This document shows, piece after piece, positions 11,602 through 22,704 of a DNA stretch of 64,000 nt (the first letter of the stretch is position 1; the number at the start of each line of letters is the position of its first letter). The position numbers were made by a program, and so were the translations under genes. The stretch covers positions 56,201 to 120,200 of the forward strand of contig JAQFVV010001060.1 in the NCBI GenBank assembly GCA_028023455.1, written 5' to 3'. Under the pieces are notes generated by a model. That model saw only the letters and a program-made list of their open reading frames with translations, made no database searches and was not told where the DNA came from. The stretch is from Epiperipatus broadwayi. Its lineage: Eukaryota; Onychophora; Udeonychophora; Euonychophora; Peripatidae.

Positions 11602-11796
11602 CTAAGGACATGAAATTAAGATAAGAAAGCAACCCCAAAATCTTTGGACTGTTTGGATGTGAACCCCGGTTTGTGGATCAACCAAATTATAAGTGTCAGT
11701 TTCTCTGCAAAGCCACCAAGCATCCACTGTTGAGAAAGAATTTGGCCTTGTTGATTTTTCCTCCATGAAAACAAAAAGCCTGACGTCAATTGTCAA
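11602..11796 (-). pseudogene. Second Merlin transposase fragment, internally deleted
   Basis: The minus-strand frame reads DAWWLCRET, then DTYNLVDPQTGVHIQTVQRF and WG. This joins the start of the ISXO2-like domain directly to its (V)DPxTGvHTxxvExfW motif, skipping the catalytic centre. A neighbouring frame (QQWMLGGFAEKLT) shows the same segment, so a frameshift is also present. The deletion resembles that in the piece at 11026-11244, so one deleted progenitor may have given rise to both. Confidence 0.7.
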
Positions 11797-12354
11797 AAAA
11801 AAAATAACACAACTAGGAAAAAGGTAAAATAACAGCCATTCAAGCAGGTTTTTTTTAAAAAAACAATGTTTTTGCTACTGACAAATATAAATAAATAAGG
11901 CAAAAGAACAACGATGAAACACATTTTTCAATATACATTGCAGAGTTGATTTTCTTTCAAATTGATATCAATGCAAGATTACACCTTGATCACTTTTTCT
12001 TCCAGTCTAAATACATCTCATCAAAGTGCTGCAATTTACACTTACTTTTTTTTTATTGAATTACTACATTGACTTGTTTTTTACTTTTGTTTTTTTTTCT
12101 TTTTTGGGAGGTTACTGATGTTGTTTTTATTGTTTTTTTCCCTTTAATTAAGAAAAAACACATTGCCATTTGTTGTTTTCAAAACATACATTGCATGGCA
12201 AAATTTCATTTACAGCATGTACTGCACAATCACGTGCTCCATAAGCATTTCGGATGTGGAGTTGGGGGGGGGGTACCAATGAAAAAAATCTTTCTGGAAG
12301 AAGACAATTCAAAATTTCTTATTTCAACTACATGAGACGTTCTATTATGATCCA

Positions 12355-12715
12355 GGAAGTACCATTTGTGTGTATGTAATGTTTGGTTTTTAAAAACTAT
12401 TTCTACACATGTTTTTGAAATTGATTGAATTAAGTGTCAAAAGTGTCTCCGTCTGTGTATATGTATATTTCATAGAAGTATGTGTATATTTTGTATATTT
12501 TTTTTCCTTTTAAAAAATATATACCTTGTGTATCATCCCAGTAAATATTATCTGTGCATATGTAATGAGTTGGTATGTGTTTTTAAAAACTATTTCTACA
12601 CATTTTTTGAAATTGATTGAATTAAGTATCAAAGCATCATCTGCATACATGTAAATTTTATAGAAGTATGTCTATATTTCAAATAATTTTTTTTTCTTTC
12701 TTAAAAATAAAGATC
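12355..12715. repeat. Tandem duplication, period about 190 bp
   Basis: Positions about 12363-12530 and 12550-12715 repeat the same block (taaaaactatttctacaca, then aaattgattgaattaagt, then tagaagtatgt), with small differences. Each unit ends in a ccttgtg/tcttgtg-type motif. The second unit runs into the palindromic terminal structure at 12718. It is non-coding. Confidence 0.7.
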
Positions 12716-12717
12716 TT

Positions 12718-12910
12718 GTGCACTATTCCTGCTATGAAGAAAAGATAGGAGGGCTTTTCGCATTCATATCAATGCATTGGTAACTTTGTAATGTTTGACA
12801 ACTTTGTAAATGGTTGCCAAAATAAGAACATTACAAAGTTACCAGTGTATTGATACCAATGTGGAAAGGCCTCCTATCTTTTCTTCATTGCAGGTATAAT
12901 AAACAAGTAC
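12718..12910. repeat. Palindromic MITE-like terminal structure, about 190 bp
   Basis: The left arm (gctatgaagaaaagatagga … ttggtaactttgtaatg) is the inverted complement of the right arm (cattacaaagttaccag … cctatcttttcttcattgc), with a roughly 30-bp centre. The outer 40 bp equal the terminal repeat at 10676. It may be an independent MITE or an inverted duplication of one transposon end. Confidence 0.7.
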
Positions 12911-13106
12911 TGAAAAACTTAAAAATATAGCTTTAGTTATTCAATGTGTTCAGTAAATGCCTGATGTTTTGTATTCATTTGTTTCTATAAATAAACTTGA
13001 AGAATAAAACAAGTGCTAAAACAAAACATATGTTTAAAAAATATTTTTTGAAATAATAATTAAATAATATTTCTAAACAAAAATAGTTCTGAATGTTTTC
13101 TATATA

Positions 13107-13270
13107 AGTAACTAGAGGGGTTTGGACTTAGGATCTTTTAGTCTATACACTCCATCTCAAACAATTTCCACACATGATGTATATGGTCAGGTGTGTCAGT
13201 TGCTTAAGATGGATCTGAGAACAAATCCAGACTAAAAAATCTCTAAGTTCAAATTTTTTAAGTTACTTAA
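13107..13270. repeat. Small inverted pair of tRNA-like SINE ends
   Basis: The outer 40 bp on each side are inverted copies (taagtaactagagg… and …ttttttaagttactta). The inner sequence contains the gtgtcagttg / B-box-like motifs seen in the repeats at 7.6, 44.7 and 55.2 kb. It is a short foldback of the same tRNA-derived family. Confidence 0.5.
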
Positions 13271-13274
13271 ATAT

Positions 13275-14357
<1,083 letters not shown>

Positions 14358-14436
14358 AATTCCAACCAGTAACCACCTAAACATTCACAGTAAAATATAG
14401 TAATCAATATTTCTCACTGCTGTCAAGGCAACCTTC

Positions 14437-15069
14437 TCACCTTTTTAATAGGAAGAATGGAAATCCATTTGGTTCTATACCTTGATGATCCAATGCTTTA
14501 ATTACGGAAGAAATGTGTATAGAATCAAATGCCTTTTCATAATCTACAAATCCAAAACATAATGACAACTCATATTCATTTGTCCTTTCTATGATTTCTC
14601 TCAATACCTGGATATGATCTATTGTACTAAAACCACTTTTAAATCCAGCTTGTTCTCTTGGTTGGTGGAAATCCAAAGTTCTCTGTAGACGAGTTGTAAT
14701 TATCTTGGTAAAAATTTTATATAAAACTGATAAAAGGCTGATAGATCTGTAATTTCTAATATCTTCTTTATCACCTTTACTAAATATTAATATTATTACT
14801 GCATTCTTCCAATCTTCCGGTACATCTTTATCATTTAGACATTTGGTATATAACTTTGCTAAAATTGTTTCTATTTCTTCACCTCCTTTTTTTAATATAT
14901 CAATTATAATTCCGTCATTTCCTGGAGCCTTTCCTTTCTTCATACATATAATTGCATGTCTCACTTCTTCATTTAAAATTCTGGGCAATTCGGAAGATGT
15001 AATAGATATAGGAGGTACTTGTTCTTTATTACTATATAATTCTTGATAAAAATCTTCTACCAATTTCAT
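14437..15069 (-). pseudogene. LINE reverse transcriptase fragment (fingers and N-terminal palm)
   Basis: Contains EVRHAIICMKKGKAPGNDGI (residues about 35-54), WKNAVIILIF (about 86-95), IRNYRSISLLSVLYKIF (RT block 2), REQAGFKSGFSTIDHI (block 3) and FVDYEKAFDSI (block A, with its catalytic Asp). The last 12 or so residues (NGFPFFLLKR) are not LINE sequence: the element is broken at about 14474 and the frame runs on into flanking DNA. It lacks the FADD block and is inactive. Confidence 0.85.
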
Positions 15070-16775
15070 GATGTCTTCTCTCTTTTTAGTAATAATTCCA
15101 TTTTGTTTTCTTATTGCAGATATAAATTTCCTACCAATACCAAAATGTTGTTTAACATTCTTGAGACTTTTATTTTCTTCTACAGCTTTCCTTGCTATTT
15201 CACAGTTATACTTTCTTATATCATTTTCAACTCTTTTCGTACCATTTTATAAAATTCGAGATATTCAATTCTTTTTAATACATCATTTTTATATATCTTC
15301 ATATTCCTTCTTTTCTTCATAAATTCTCTAGTCTCAGTAGAAATTTTATTAGTCAATTGCTGCTTTTTTCTACCAGCTATCTTTGTTGCAGTTTTTAAAA
15401 GTGTATCAGTTGATTTCATATTAATTTCATTCAAATCTGAATCATGTTCAAAATCTCCTAACACTTGAAACCTATTTGTAAGTTCTAATTTAAATTTATT
15501 AGAATGTTTCTGAAGATTAGGAATATCAACTGTAAATATTGTTTTTCTCAATAATTTTTGCCTCTCTAGTTTTACATTAACATGTAACTTACACCTTACT
15601 AATCGATGATCACTTCCTGTGTTAAATTTATTAAGAACATTACAATCTTGAAATATGTATTTCCTGTTAGTCAAAATATAATCCAATTCTGCTGTACCTT
15701 CATTTGGATGCTTCCATGTCCATTTCCTTTTAACATTTTTCTCAAAAAATAAATTCATAATATAAAGTTTTTCTTTTTCTGCAAACTCCACAAGTCTATG
15801 TCCTCTCTCATTTCTATTACCATAACCAAAATTACCTACAGCAATTTCATCTTTCATTTGTCTACCAATTCTAGCATTAAAGTCTCCCATAACAATTTTA
15901 AAATGTTGTTTACTCTGATCAAAAGCCGTTTGTACATCCATATAAAAATCTTCGACTACTTCATCACTATGAGAACTTGTTGGGACATAAACCTGAATTA
16001 TCTGCATTTGGTATCTGCTATTAAGTTGTATAACTAATCTTGCAACTCTGTCCGATACACCATCAATTTCCACAATATTGTTCTTCCACTTTTTATTTAT
16101 AATGAATCCTACTCCACTTGTATTTCCAATATGTGTGTTCTTATAATAGAGTATATGTCCACTTTTTAAATCAATTGTTTCTTCACCTTTTATTCTAACT
16201 TCACAAAGTCCAATAATATCCCATTTAATATAAGACAATTCTTTTTCTAATTCTTGCAATCTTCCTTCACTTGAAAATGATCTGCAGTTGTAAGTACCTA
16301 AATAAAAAGTTATCATCAAATGGCAGCCTGGGTCCACAAATCAGGGGATTCTTAGCACCCTCCGCCTTCGGCCACCAACTGCTGCCTTGGTTAGTGACTT
16401 TACAGCCTCCTGGGAATAAGGGCCATGCTTTATTTTTGTCTTTCATAATTGTATATATGTATTGGAAAAATATTTATCATTTACCCAAACATTCATTCAG
16501 CCTTATCAGGCCCTGAGAAGAAAGACCATGGTGTTTCTTGATCTTAAACTCAGAGGTAAAAAGCCAATAAACTCACCATGCTGGCTAATGCTTGTTGGTG
16601 AGCAGCCCATTTATGTTCGTATACTATATGAATAATCACATAGTAATAACAGCTGCAACGACAAGAACGTATGGAGTAGACATTAGGAATTTGCCCTGCT
16701 CGGTTCCTTTAAGGCCTCCAAAAGGAATCAAAGGGTCTCCTTTCAGTTAATAGCAAACTCCTTTCTGCAGCCCCA
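14474..16775 (-). mobile_element. RTE-like LINE copy B, 3' truncated
   Basis: The copy reads right to left: 5' leader (about 16340-16775), endonuclease (15216-16337) and the first half of the RT (down to about 14474). Homology to copy D stops abruptly at 14474, in the codons after ALDHQGIEP, so the palm motif with the catalytic FADD and the C-terminus are missing. A one-base insertion in the leader (cctgatttgtgg against cctgattgtgg) and a one-base deletion near 15236 put leader, endonuclease and RT in different frames. Copy C (17.1-18.1 kb) lies on the opposite strand and holds the missing half, so the pair looks like a broken or inverted insertion. Confidence 0.85.
15216..16337 (-). pseudogene. 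LINE APE-type endonuclease region (373 codons)
   Basis: An apurinic-like endonuclease of the exonuclease/endonuclease/phosphatase fold, which in this element class nicks target DNA to prime reverse transcription. Visible motifs: LGTYNCRSFS near the start (residues about 12-21), WDIIGLCEVR (about 39-48), VMGDFNARIG (about 149-158), LDYILTN, and GSDHRLVRC (about 238-246), which includes the catalytic D-H pair. After the domain comes the linker with KKRRNMKIYKND. The frame ends at a one-base deletion near 15236; without it, it would continue into the RT at 15069. I take the start at 16337 because it opens the frame, but in the better copy translation begins about 30 residues earlier. Confidence 0.85.
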
Positions 16776-16779
16776 TTGA

Positions 16780-16947
16780 ATATATATGGACACTTAAAGA
16801 TTGCAACTTGACTACAGAGTATGAAATATTGTTACAATGAAATTTAAATAAACCTCTTTAAACATGAAATAAACATGTCACTATAATGCAGACTAATAAA
16901 TAGTCATCTAAAACATTATTTAATGCAATACTTTTAAATTGCCCATG

Positions 16948-16948
<1 letters not shown>
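16780..16948. other. Short unassigned spacer
   Basis: AT-rich spacer between the 5' end of copy B and the (TA)n run. Confidence 0.4.

Positions 16949-17013
<65 letters not shown>
16949..17013. repeat. (TA)n microsatellite
   Basis: A pure TA run of about 65 bp, lying about 95 bp upstream of the broken start of LINE copy C. Confidence 0.95.
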
Positions 17014-17018
<5 letters not shown>

Positions 17019-17035
17019 ACTACAAAATTTTAAAA

Positions 17036-17413
17036 ATGCTTAATTTTTTTGTAGTTTTATTCCAGTTGTTTATTTTTATTATTATCTTTATATTATTAGA
17101 TACTATATATAGCCTTTTGTCAGTTTTATACAAAATTTTTACCAAGATAATTACAACTCGTTTACAGAAAACATTGGATTTCCACCAACTAAGAGAACAA
17201 GCTGGTTTTAAAAGTGGTTTTAGTACAGCAGATCATATCCATGTACTGATAGAAGTTATAGAAAGGACAAATGAATATGAGTTGTCATTATGTTTTGGAT
17301 TTGTAGATTATGAAAAAGCATTTGATTCTATAAACCTTTCTTCAGTCATTAAAGCATTGGATCATCAATGTATAAGATCCAGGAAATTGTCTTATTTTAA
17401 AGAATATTTATAA
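17036..17413 (+). pseudogene. LINE RT fragment of copy C
   Basis: The frame starts in flanking AT-rich DNA (first 25 residues) and enters the LINE at SLLSVLYKIFTKIITTRLQ. It carries REQAGFKSGFSTADHI and FVDYEKAFDSI, and ends after a frame change near ALDHQ. Only RT fingers and the first palm motif are present. Confidence 0.8.
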
Positions 17414-18077
17414 AAATACAACAGCAACAATTAGATTACATCATGATACTGGGAAAGTCAACGTTGAGAAGGTGTAAGACAGGGTGATTCCGTATCTCCA
17501 AAACGTTTTACAGCAGTGCTGCAAGAAGTATTTTGTGGACTAAAATGGGAAGCTAATGGAGTGAAAGTAACTCGAGATTATTTAAGTCATTTAGATTTTG
17601 CAGATGATGTAGTTAAATATGTCTATGTGTTTGAAGAGAAAGGTTTTTAATAAATGTGTTTTACCAGTTCTTACTTATGGATCTGAGACTTGGACACTTA
17701 ATATAAGACCAATACAGAGACTTCAGACTACTCAAATAAGTATGGAGATATACATGTTGGGAGTAAGAAAAAGAGATCAAAAGCACAATCTGTGTGTAAG
17801 AGAACAAATAGGTGTTACTGACCTCATTGAAAAAATAAAAAGATTGAAGTGGAGTAGGGCTAGACATATTGCTAGAAGAGATAATAATAGATGGACAATT
17901 GAAATCTTAAACTGGATTCCAAGAGATTGTAAAAGACCCAGAAAGAGACCACATATTAGATGGATAGATGAAATAAAAAAGTGTGCAGGGGTGATGTGGA
18001 GAAGAAAAGCTAAAGATCAGAGAAGATGGATTGATTGAACTTGGAGAGATCTTCATTCTGCAGTGGATTGATAATGG
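17109..18077 (+). mobile_element. RTE-like LINE copy C, 5' truncated and internally deleted
   Basis: Homology begins abruptly at the ISLLSVLYK codons of the RT. It runs through block A (FVDYEKAFDSI, about 17306-17338), then a frame disruption near 17400, then LDFADDVV (about 17589-17612). Here about 250 bp are missing, and the sequence jumps to the CLKRKVFNKCVLPVLTYGSE region (from 17619). The 3' end at about 18077 (gcagtggattgataatgg, then ttgatga) is followed by (TA)n. The copy preserves the FADD motif but cannot make an active enzyme. Confidence 0.85.
17619..18038 (+). pseudogene. LINE C-terminal region of copy C
   Basis: Encodes the conserved post-RT region: KRKVFNKCVLPVLTYGSETW (residues about 7-26), RRLQTT-like segment, IKRLKWSRARHIARRDNNRW (about 72-91), WIPRDCKRPRKRPHIRW and the terminal kinase-like KDQRRW. 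These LKWxxAGHIARR and RGRPxxRW motifs are typical of the C-terminus of RTE-type LINE proteins. The last residues of the normal protein (LGETFILQWID) are in another frame. Confidence 0.8.
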
Positions 18078-18360
18078 TTGATGATATATATATATATATA
18101 TATTGTTTGCAAATTCTCTTTAAATGTCTTGTTATTGATAATACACATATATGGAAAGTTTCAATTAAGTTACATATTGAGAATGGGTTAAAATTGAATT
18201 CTAAGAATTTATCAAGATAGCTAGCAAAGATAACAGAGTAAGTTGAATAAAAGTTTATAACAAAAATAAATGTTGAATTACAACACATAGTAAAGGCACT
18301 AAAAATTATATAAAACACTTATTTCTTCTGAAATTAAATGACAAGTTAATAATAAACTGC

Positions 18361-18961
18361 ATGTGATATGTTGGACTATTTCCATCATCTATGAGTGAAT
18401 GTTGAATGTATAGAAATTTTTAAATTTTATTTAAACGTTCCAAATACAAACAACTTGTTATTAATAACACACAAATAGACAACACAGATTAGTAATTACA
18501 CAAAGTTTCAAATAGTAATATTTTCCACTCTTCTTCATGTGTTGCTGGCCTACATGCACAGTGACAAAATTTGCTTAGAAGTTGAACATGCACCTTTAGA
18601 TTCTTCAATATTAAATTTAAGGCAAATGCTCTAACCAACTAAGCTGTTCATTGACAAAATATCTCAGTTGGCAGAATAGTTCAGTTGGTTAGAGTGTTTG
18701 CCTTATATACAACATTCAAGAATCTAAAGGTGCGAGTTCAACTTCTAAGTGAATATTATCACTGTGCATATAGGCCAGCAACATCTGAAGAAAAGTGGAG
18801 AATAATACTATTAAAAACACTGTGTAATTACTAACATGTGCTGTCCATTTGTGTGTTATTACTAACAAGTTGTTTGTATTTGGAAAGTTTAAATAAAGTT
18901 TAAAATTTTATATACATTCAACATTCATCATAGATGATGGAAATAGTCCAACATATCACAT
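18361..18961. repeat. 601-bp foldback: two tRNA-like SINE copies, head to head
   Basis: The first and second halves are near-perfect inverted copies (atgtgatatgttgg… to …ccaacatatcacat), with only a few bases between them at about 18655-18665. The right half has an A-box-like agttggttagagtg (about 18683-18696) and a B-box-like gcgagttcaacttct (18732-18746), the internal pol III promoter layout of a tRNA-derived SINE. The left half has the same boxes on the minus strand. Each arm is about 295 bp. This looks like two SINE copies fused at their heads. A transcript across it would form a long hairpin. Confidence 0.8.
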
Positions 18962-18964
18962 CTA

Positions 18965-19430
18965 ATAATATACCATCATCACAAAACTTCAGACAAGTAA
19001 TAATAAAATAATTGATATTTTTTTTAGCTAGCAGATGAGATGATATTGTATCCATCATTTCAGAAATATATGTTAAATGAATTGATATTGGTAATTAAAG
19101 GATAATTAAAAAATAATATATTGCTTTATAAAAATAAAATCATTCTAAAATGATCAGTATTAATTGTTTTTATTGAAACAACTGGCTAAAGATATAATAC
19201 TTCTGAACACAACAATTTTTACCCAAACCTGGCAAAAATATACTTTAGCTTTTTAATCCAGATGAATCTAAAAGACAACATCTTACAATGTTAAGTAAAT
19301 AATGATGATACTGTGTTTCATGTTTTTTTTCCATCTGGAGTTATATTACTAATTCTCATTTATATTAACTGCTGTATAATGATGATGACAAATAGTAAAT
19401 GAATGTAACATTTTGTGAATTTAATTAATG
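18965..19430. other. AT-rich tract, nothing recognised
   Basis: No gene or shared repeat was supported. Confidence 0.45.
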
Positions 19431-19513
19431 TTCTAAGTTAAGCCACTAAACATCACATGATCACAGGGTGACACTATTGTATGGAGAGTTTTGCCTGTTT
19501 AATATTCTAAGTT
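19431..19513. mobile_element. Family 1 deletion derivative with target-site duplication
   Basis: An insert of about 65 bp (19440-19504) contains only the two ends of the family 1 repeat: cactaaacatcacatgatca on the left and gtatggagagttttgcctgt on the right. It is flanked by identical ttctaagtt at 19431-19439 and 19505-19513; counting outward with one mismatch, the duplication may reach 14-15 bp. The ribozyme and the body of the repeat are absent. The duplication shows that this short form arrived by insertion. Confidence 0.65.
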
Positions 19514-19514
19514 C

Positions 19515-20255
19515 ACAAAATCTACATAAAATTATGCAAATTTCACTTTATTTGAACAAATCAAAGTTAGCACCATTGATTGATATCCGTGTGGCCTTTT
19601 ATCTGGTTAAATATTTTGTATACTTAAACAATGTCTAAACAATATTAAAATTACTGTAAAATAATCAATAATTATTGTTGGGCCATGCCAGTGTAATGTC
19701 TAATTATTACAATTGCAATTAAATAAAATACTTATAACACATGAATACATATAAATACATCACTATGGATATGCACAATGTTTCATAGTAAAGAGATGAT
19801 TGGTTCTCTTCCCAATCTGCCTTTAATACTTCTTCTATATTAATGTGTAAGGTCCACACAATGACATTATGTAACTATTCACCACAAAAATTTAAAAATG
19901 CTATTGTGTGATAAAAAGGTTTACAATGTGTACCATACCTTTATTCTGTAATCATAAAATTCAGCGAACCATTTGTAAAGGTGCTTATTATTTAAATCTT
20001 CACTACTATATACAGTTTGAATTATTTCATATGTTTCAGTAGCACTTTTGATTGATTTTAAAAAAAAGAAAATATTATCAGTGTATTGATCTATCATTGA
20101 TATTCAACGCACTGTGATATTTCATGCAGTAATTCATAATCCTGTCATGCTGGCACCTTTGTGACCAATCCCTGCTAAGTTATGATATGACATAATACAT
20201 GCATTAATTTAGAGATAGCCCTGCTTGAAGCTTTTCATTGGAACATACTATATAT
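19515..20255. other. AT-rich tract, nothing recognised
   Basis: No gene or shared repeat was supported. Confidence 0.45.
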
Positions 20256-20259
20256 ATAT

Positions 20260-20551
20260 GATCACTAGATGGAACTTTACCAATATCTCCATACAAGCTT
20301 TGTTTACATAAATGCTAAGAGAGACAGAATTTAATATCTCTTCCATTGTCTCCAGCTTCAAATCAGCTGATTTCAAGCTAATTGTTTAGATCTAGTTTCT
20401 AGTCCCTACACTTCACTGATGATAGCCAATTAGTTTGAAATCAGCTGATCTGAAGGTGGAGACAATGAAAGAGATATTGAATTCTGTCTCTCTTAGCATT
20501 TATGTAAACAAAGCTTGTACGGAGATATTGGTAAAGCTCCATCTAGTGATC
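20260..20551. repeat. Family 2 foldback repeat carrying a hammerhead ribozyme
   Basis: A 292-bp palindromic element from gatcactagatgga to tccatctagtgatc. The left arm (20260-about 20380) is the inverted complement of the right arm (about 20420-20551). The right-hand copy holds an intact hammerhead (20411-20455); the left arm holds only its 3' half. Relatives are at 9998-10172 and 36125-36365. Confidence 0.8.
20411..20455 (+). ncRNA. Hammerhead ribozyme, family 2
   Basis: Core CTGATGA at 20416-20422 and GAAA at 20437-20440. Stem I: cttca (20411-20415) pairs with tgaag (20451-20455), five Watson-Crick pairs. Stem II lies in 20423-20436, with pairs AGC/GTT after a T·T mismatch. Stem III: atc (20440-20442) pairs with gat (20447-20449). 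The cleavage triplet is ATC, with the cut predicted between 20450 and 20451. Every invariant core base is present. The weak points are the T·T pair where most hammerheads have G-C, and the short stem II. Confidence 0.7.
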
Positions 20552-20599
20552 ATAAAATGCAAGCTATAAGAAAGTGAACGAAATTTATAACTTGTTTTG

Positions 20600-22615
20600 T
20601 TAATCATATATATATATATATTATACACACCCACAATAAATCATATTATTTTGTTAATACATCTTATAAAATAAATAAAAGATTATCCAATTTATTAGAG
20701 CAAAAAAATTAATTTGGGAAGTAATATTATAGAATTGAATCGACAAAACTAATTTTATTTTAAATAAACTACAACATGATAAATTAACCAATTAATAAAA
20801 ACAAAACATTTTATTTTTAAATAATGGGTTAAATAAAATCTAATTAAGGCATGATTTAAAATCAGTGCTGACGGGTTTCTCTCGGGGATATTTCTCTTGG
20901 CGGTAACCATTTTAAAGATTTAATATGATGAGGTGAAACTGAAAGTTCATTTGCACGTTTGGTCTCAAGGGATTTTGGCTTTATGAATTATTTAATTATG
21001 ATAATATCTCAACAGTCGACAGAAAAAAAATCTGAAAAATTTTCAAATATCTAACAGTCTATAAAATTTGCAGCATAATTAAATATTTCAAATTAAGTGG
21101 TTAGAAAAATTTGAATATTACAATAAAAAAGACAATTTTTTACTAATTTTCAATTAATTAAAACATATACTTTCTTGATAAGTACTTATTTTGGTAATAG
21201 AAAAAATACAAGTACATATAAAAAAAGATATAATACAATGGTTCTAATGGATGTTTTAGATAGAAATTATTTAATTTATGAAGTTAGCCATATATAATTG
21301 TTTAATTAGAAAGCACTTAACTTAGAACTGTAGTTAATAAAAATTAACTGTGCCAGACCAAGTGTTAAAATAAAACGGGAGAGGCTTGATTGCATTCAAA
21401 AGAAGAAGAGTCATTTATATACCATTCTAAAGTAATATAGAAAACATAACACTGCAATTTACATTTATAAGTGTAAGAACTCAAAGTATAGCAAAGTTTT
21501 TACTTTTCTTACTTATTATAAGAAACCCTCCTTTCTAAAATATTCACTGAAAATATTGTATTACAATACATAACCTACCTGTGGAAACTCAGTTTATTAT
21601 AACAGGTAAAAAATGGCAAACTTGATATACTTTGATTATTTACATGTATAAATATAGTATAATAATATTTTGTGCTGTGTAATACTTCAAGAGTGGCATT
21701 TAAATGAGGGTCCTCCTTCAGAATGCAATGAAGCTTGTCTGATTTACTTTAATACTTGGACTAGGGCAGTTGGTTTTTCATTAACCACTGTTCTAAGTTA
21801 AGTGCTTTCTAATTGAACAATTATCAATGGATATCTCCACACATTAACAGTTATATTCTATATATTGCCCTAAAAAAACATTGTAGAATTAAACTAAGTC
21901 TTAACTACCTTTTGATGTAATAAGTTTTATCAATATACTTATTTTTATCTGATTGATTTAATCTTTACAAATTCTGACATTTTCTTTTTTTTCACCTGGT
22001 GGAAGTTTTTAAAAATGCTCAGTCTTTCATTTCTGTATAAAATCTTTATTTTATATTGAAATTCAATAAATTGAAATTGATTTCTTTTTAATTTTATAAA
22101 CAAATAATATTTTAAAAAATCGCACATGGCTTTAATAAACATTTACAAACTGATTTGTAAATATGAACACAGGATGTAATTACATCACACAATGGGCATA
22201 CATTGATATGAAAGTAAACTCTTTCAGAAAGTAAACAAATTCTCTTTAATTTTGTTTGTTTTTTATTGCAAACAAGTGAATATGCATTTATGATAAATTA
22301 TTTTAATTCTCCCATAAAATCTGATATGTACTTTATAATTTTTACAATATTTGAAATGATTTTAATACCATGTCAATTCTGAAAAATATTGATGCAAGAC
22401 ACATGGTAGATTTCTTTGTTTATTTACAGCCATATTTATTAATGTTCTATTTCTAAAAAATAAAAAATAAATGAATAAAATTGAATGTTCATGTTTTTTT
22501 TTTTTGTTTAAAATATTTATTACACAATTATTACGTAAAAATAATCAAATTATTTTATAAATAAGAAAATCACCATACATTTCATTCTATAAATATTGCA
22601 TAAAAACTACACCAG
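20600..22615. other. AT-rich tract, nothing recognised
   Basis: About 2 kb without a supported gene; translations are short and of chance composition. Around 20880-20960 there is a slightly GC-richer patch with no identifiable feature. A loose inverted pair, tagaaagcacttaacttaga (about 21308) and taagttaagtgctttctaat (about 21793), encloses about 500 bp. Confidence 0.4.
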
Positions 22616-22617
22616 AA

Positions 22618-22700
22618 GGTAAAACAGGCAAAACTCTCCATACAGTAGTTATGTGATAGCATAAAAGATGGTGATCATGTGATATTTAGTAGTTTAACAT
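22618..22700. repeat. Family 1 deletion derivative
   Basis: Like 19440-19504, this short stretch joins the two ends of family 1 (aaacaggcaaaactctccat and ggtgatcatgtgatatttag) without the ribozyme-bearing middle. It shows that end-only forms are a recurring product. Confidence 0.6.
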
Positions 22701-22704
22701 GAGA

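Larger units (their letters stand above)
10660..12915. mobile_element. Merlin (IS1595-type) transposon debris with terminal repeats
   Basis: A roughly 40-bp inverted terminal repeat lies at 10676-10715 and 12859-12898; it contains tatacctgcaatgaag and ataggaggcctttt, and weaker complementarity extends outward to about 10660 and 12915. Between the ends lie two internally deleted transposase pieces on the minus strand (11026-11244, 11602-11796), a tandem duplication (12355-12715) and a palindromic end structure (12718-12910). The protein pieces carry the DPQTG and CRET signatures of the Merlin/ISXO2-like DDE transposase, so the terminal repeats may be those of this family. The region appears to be a nested or rearranged non-autonomous derivative. 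Confidence 0.6.
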
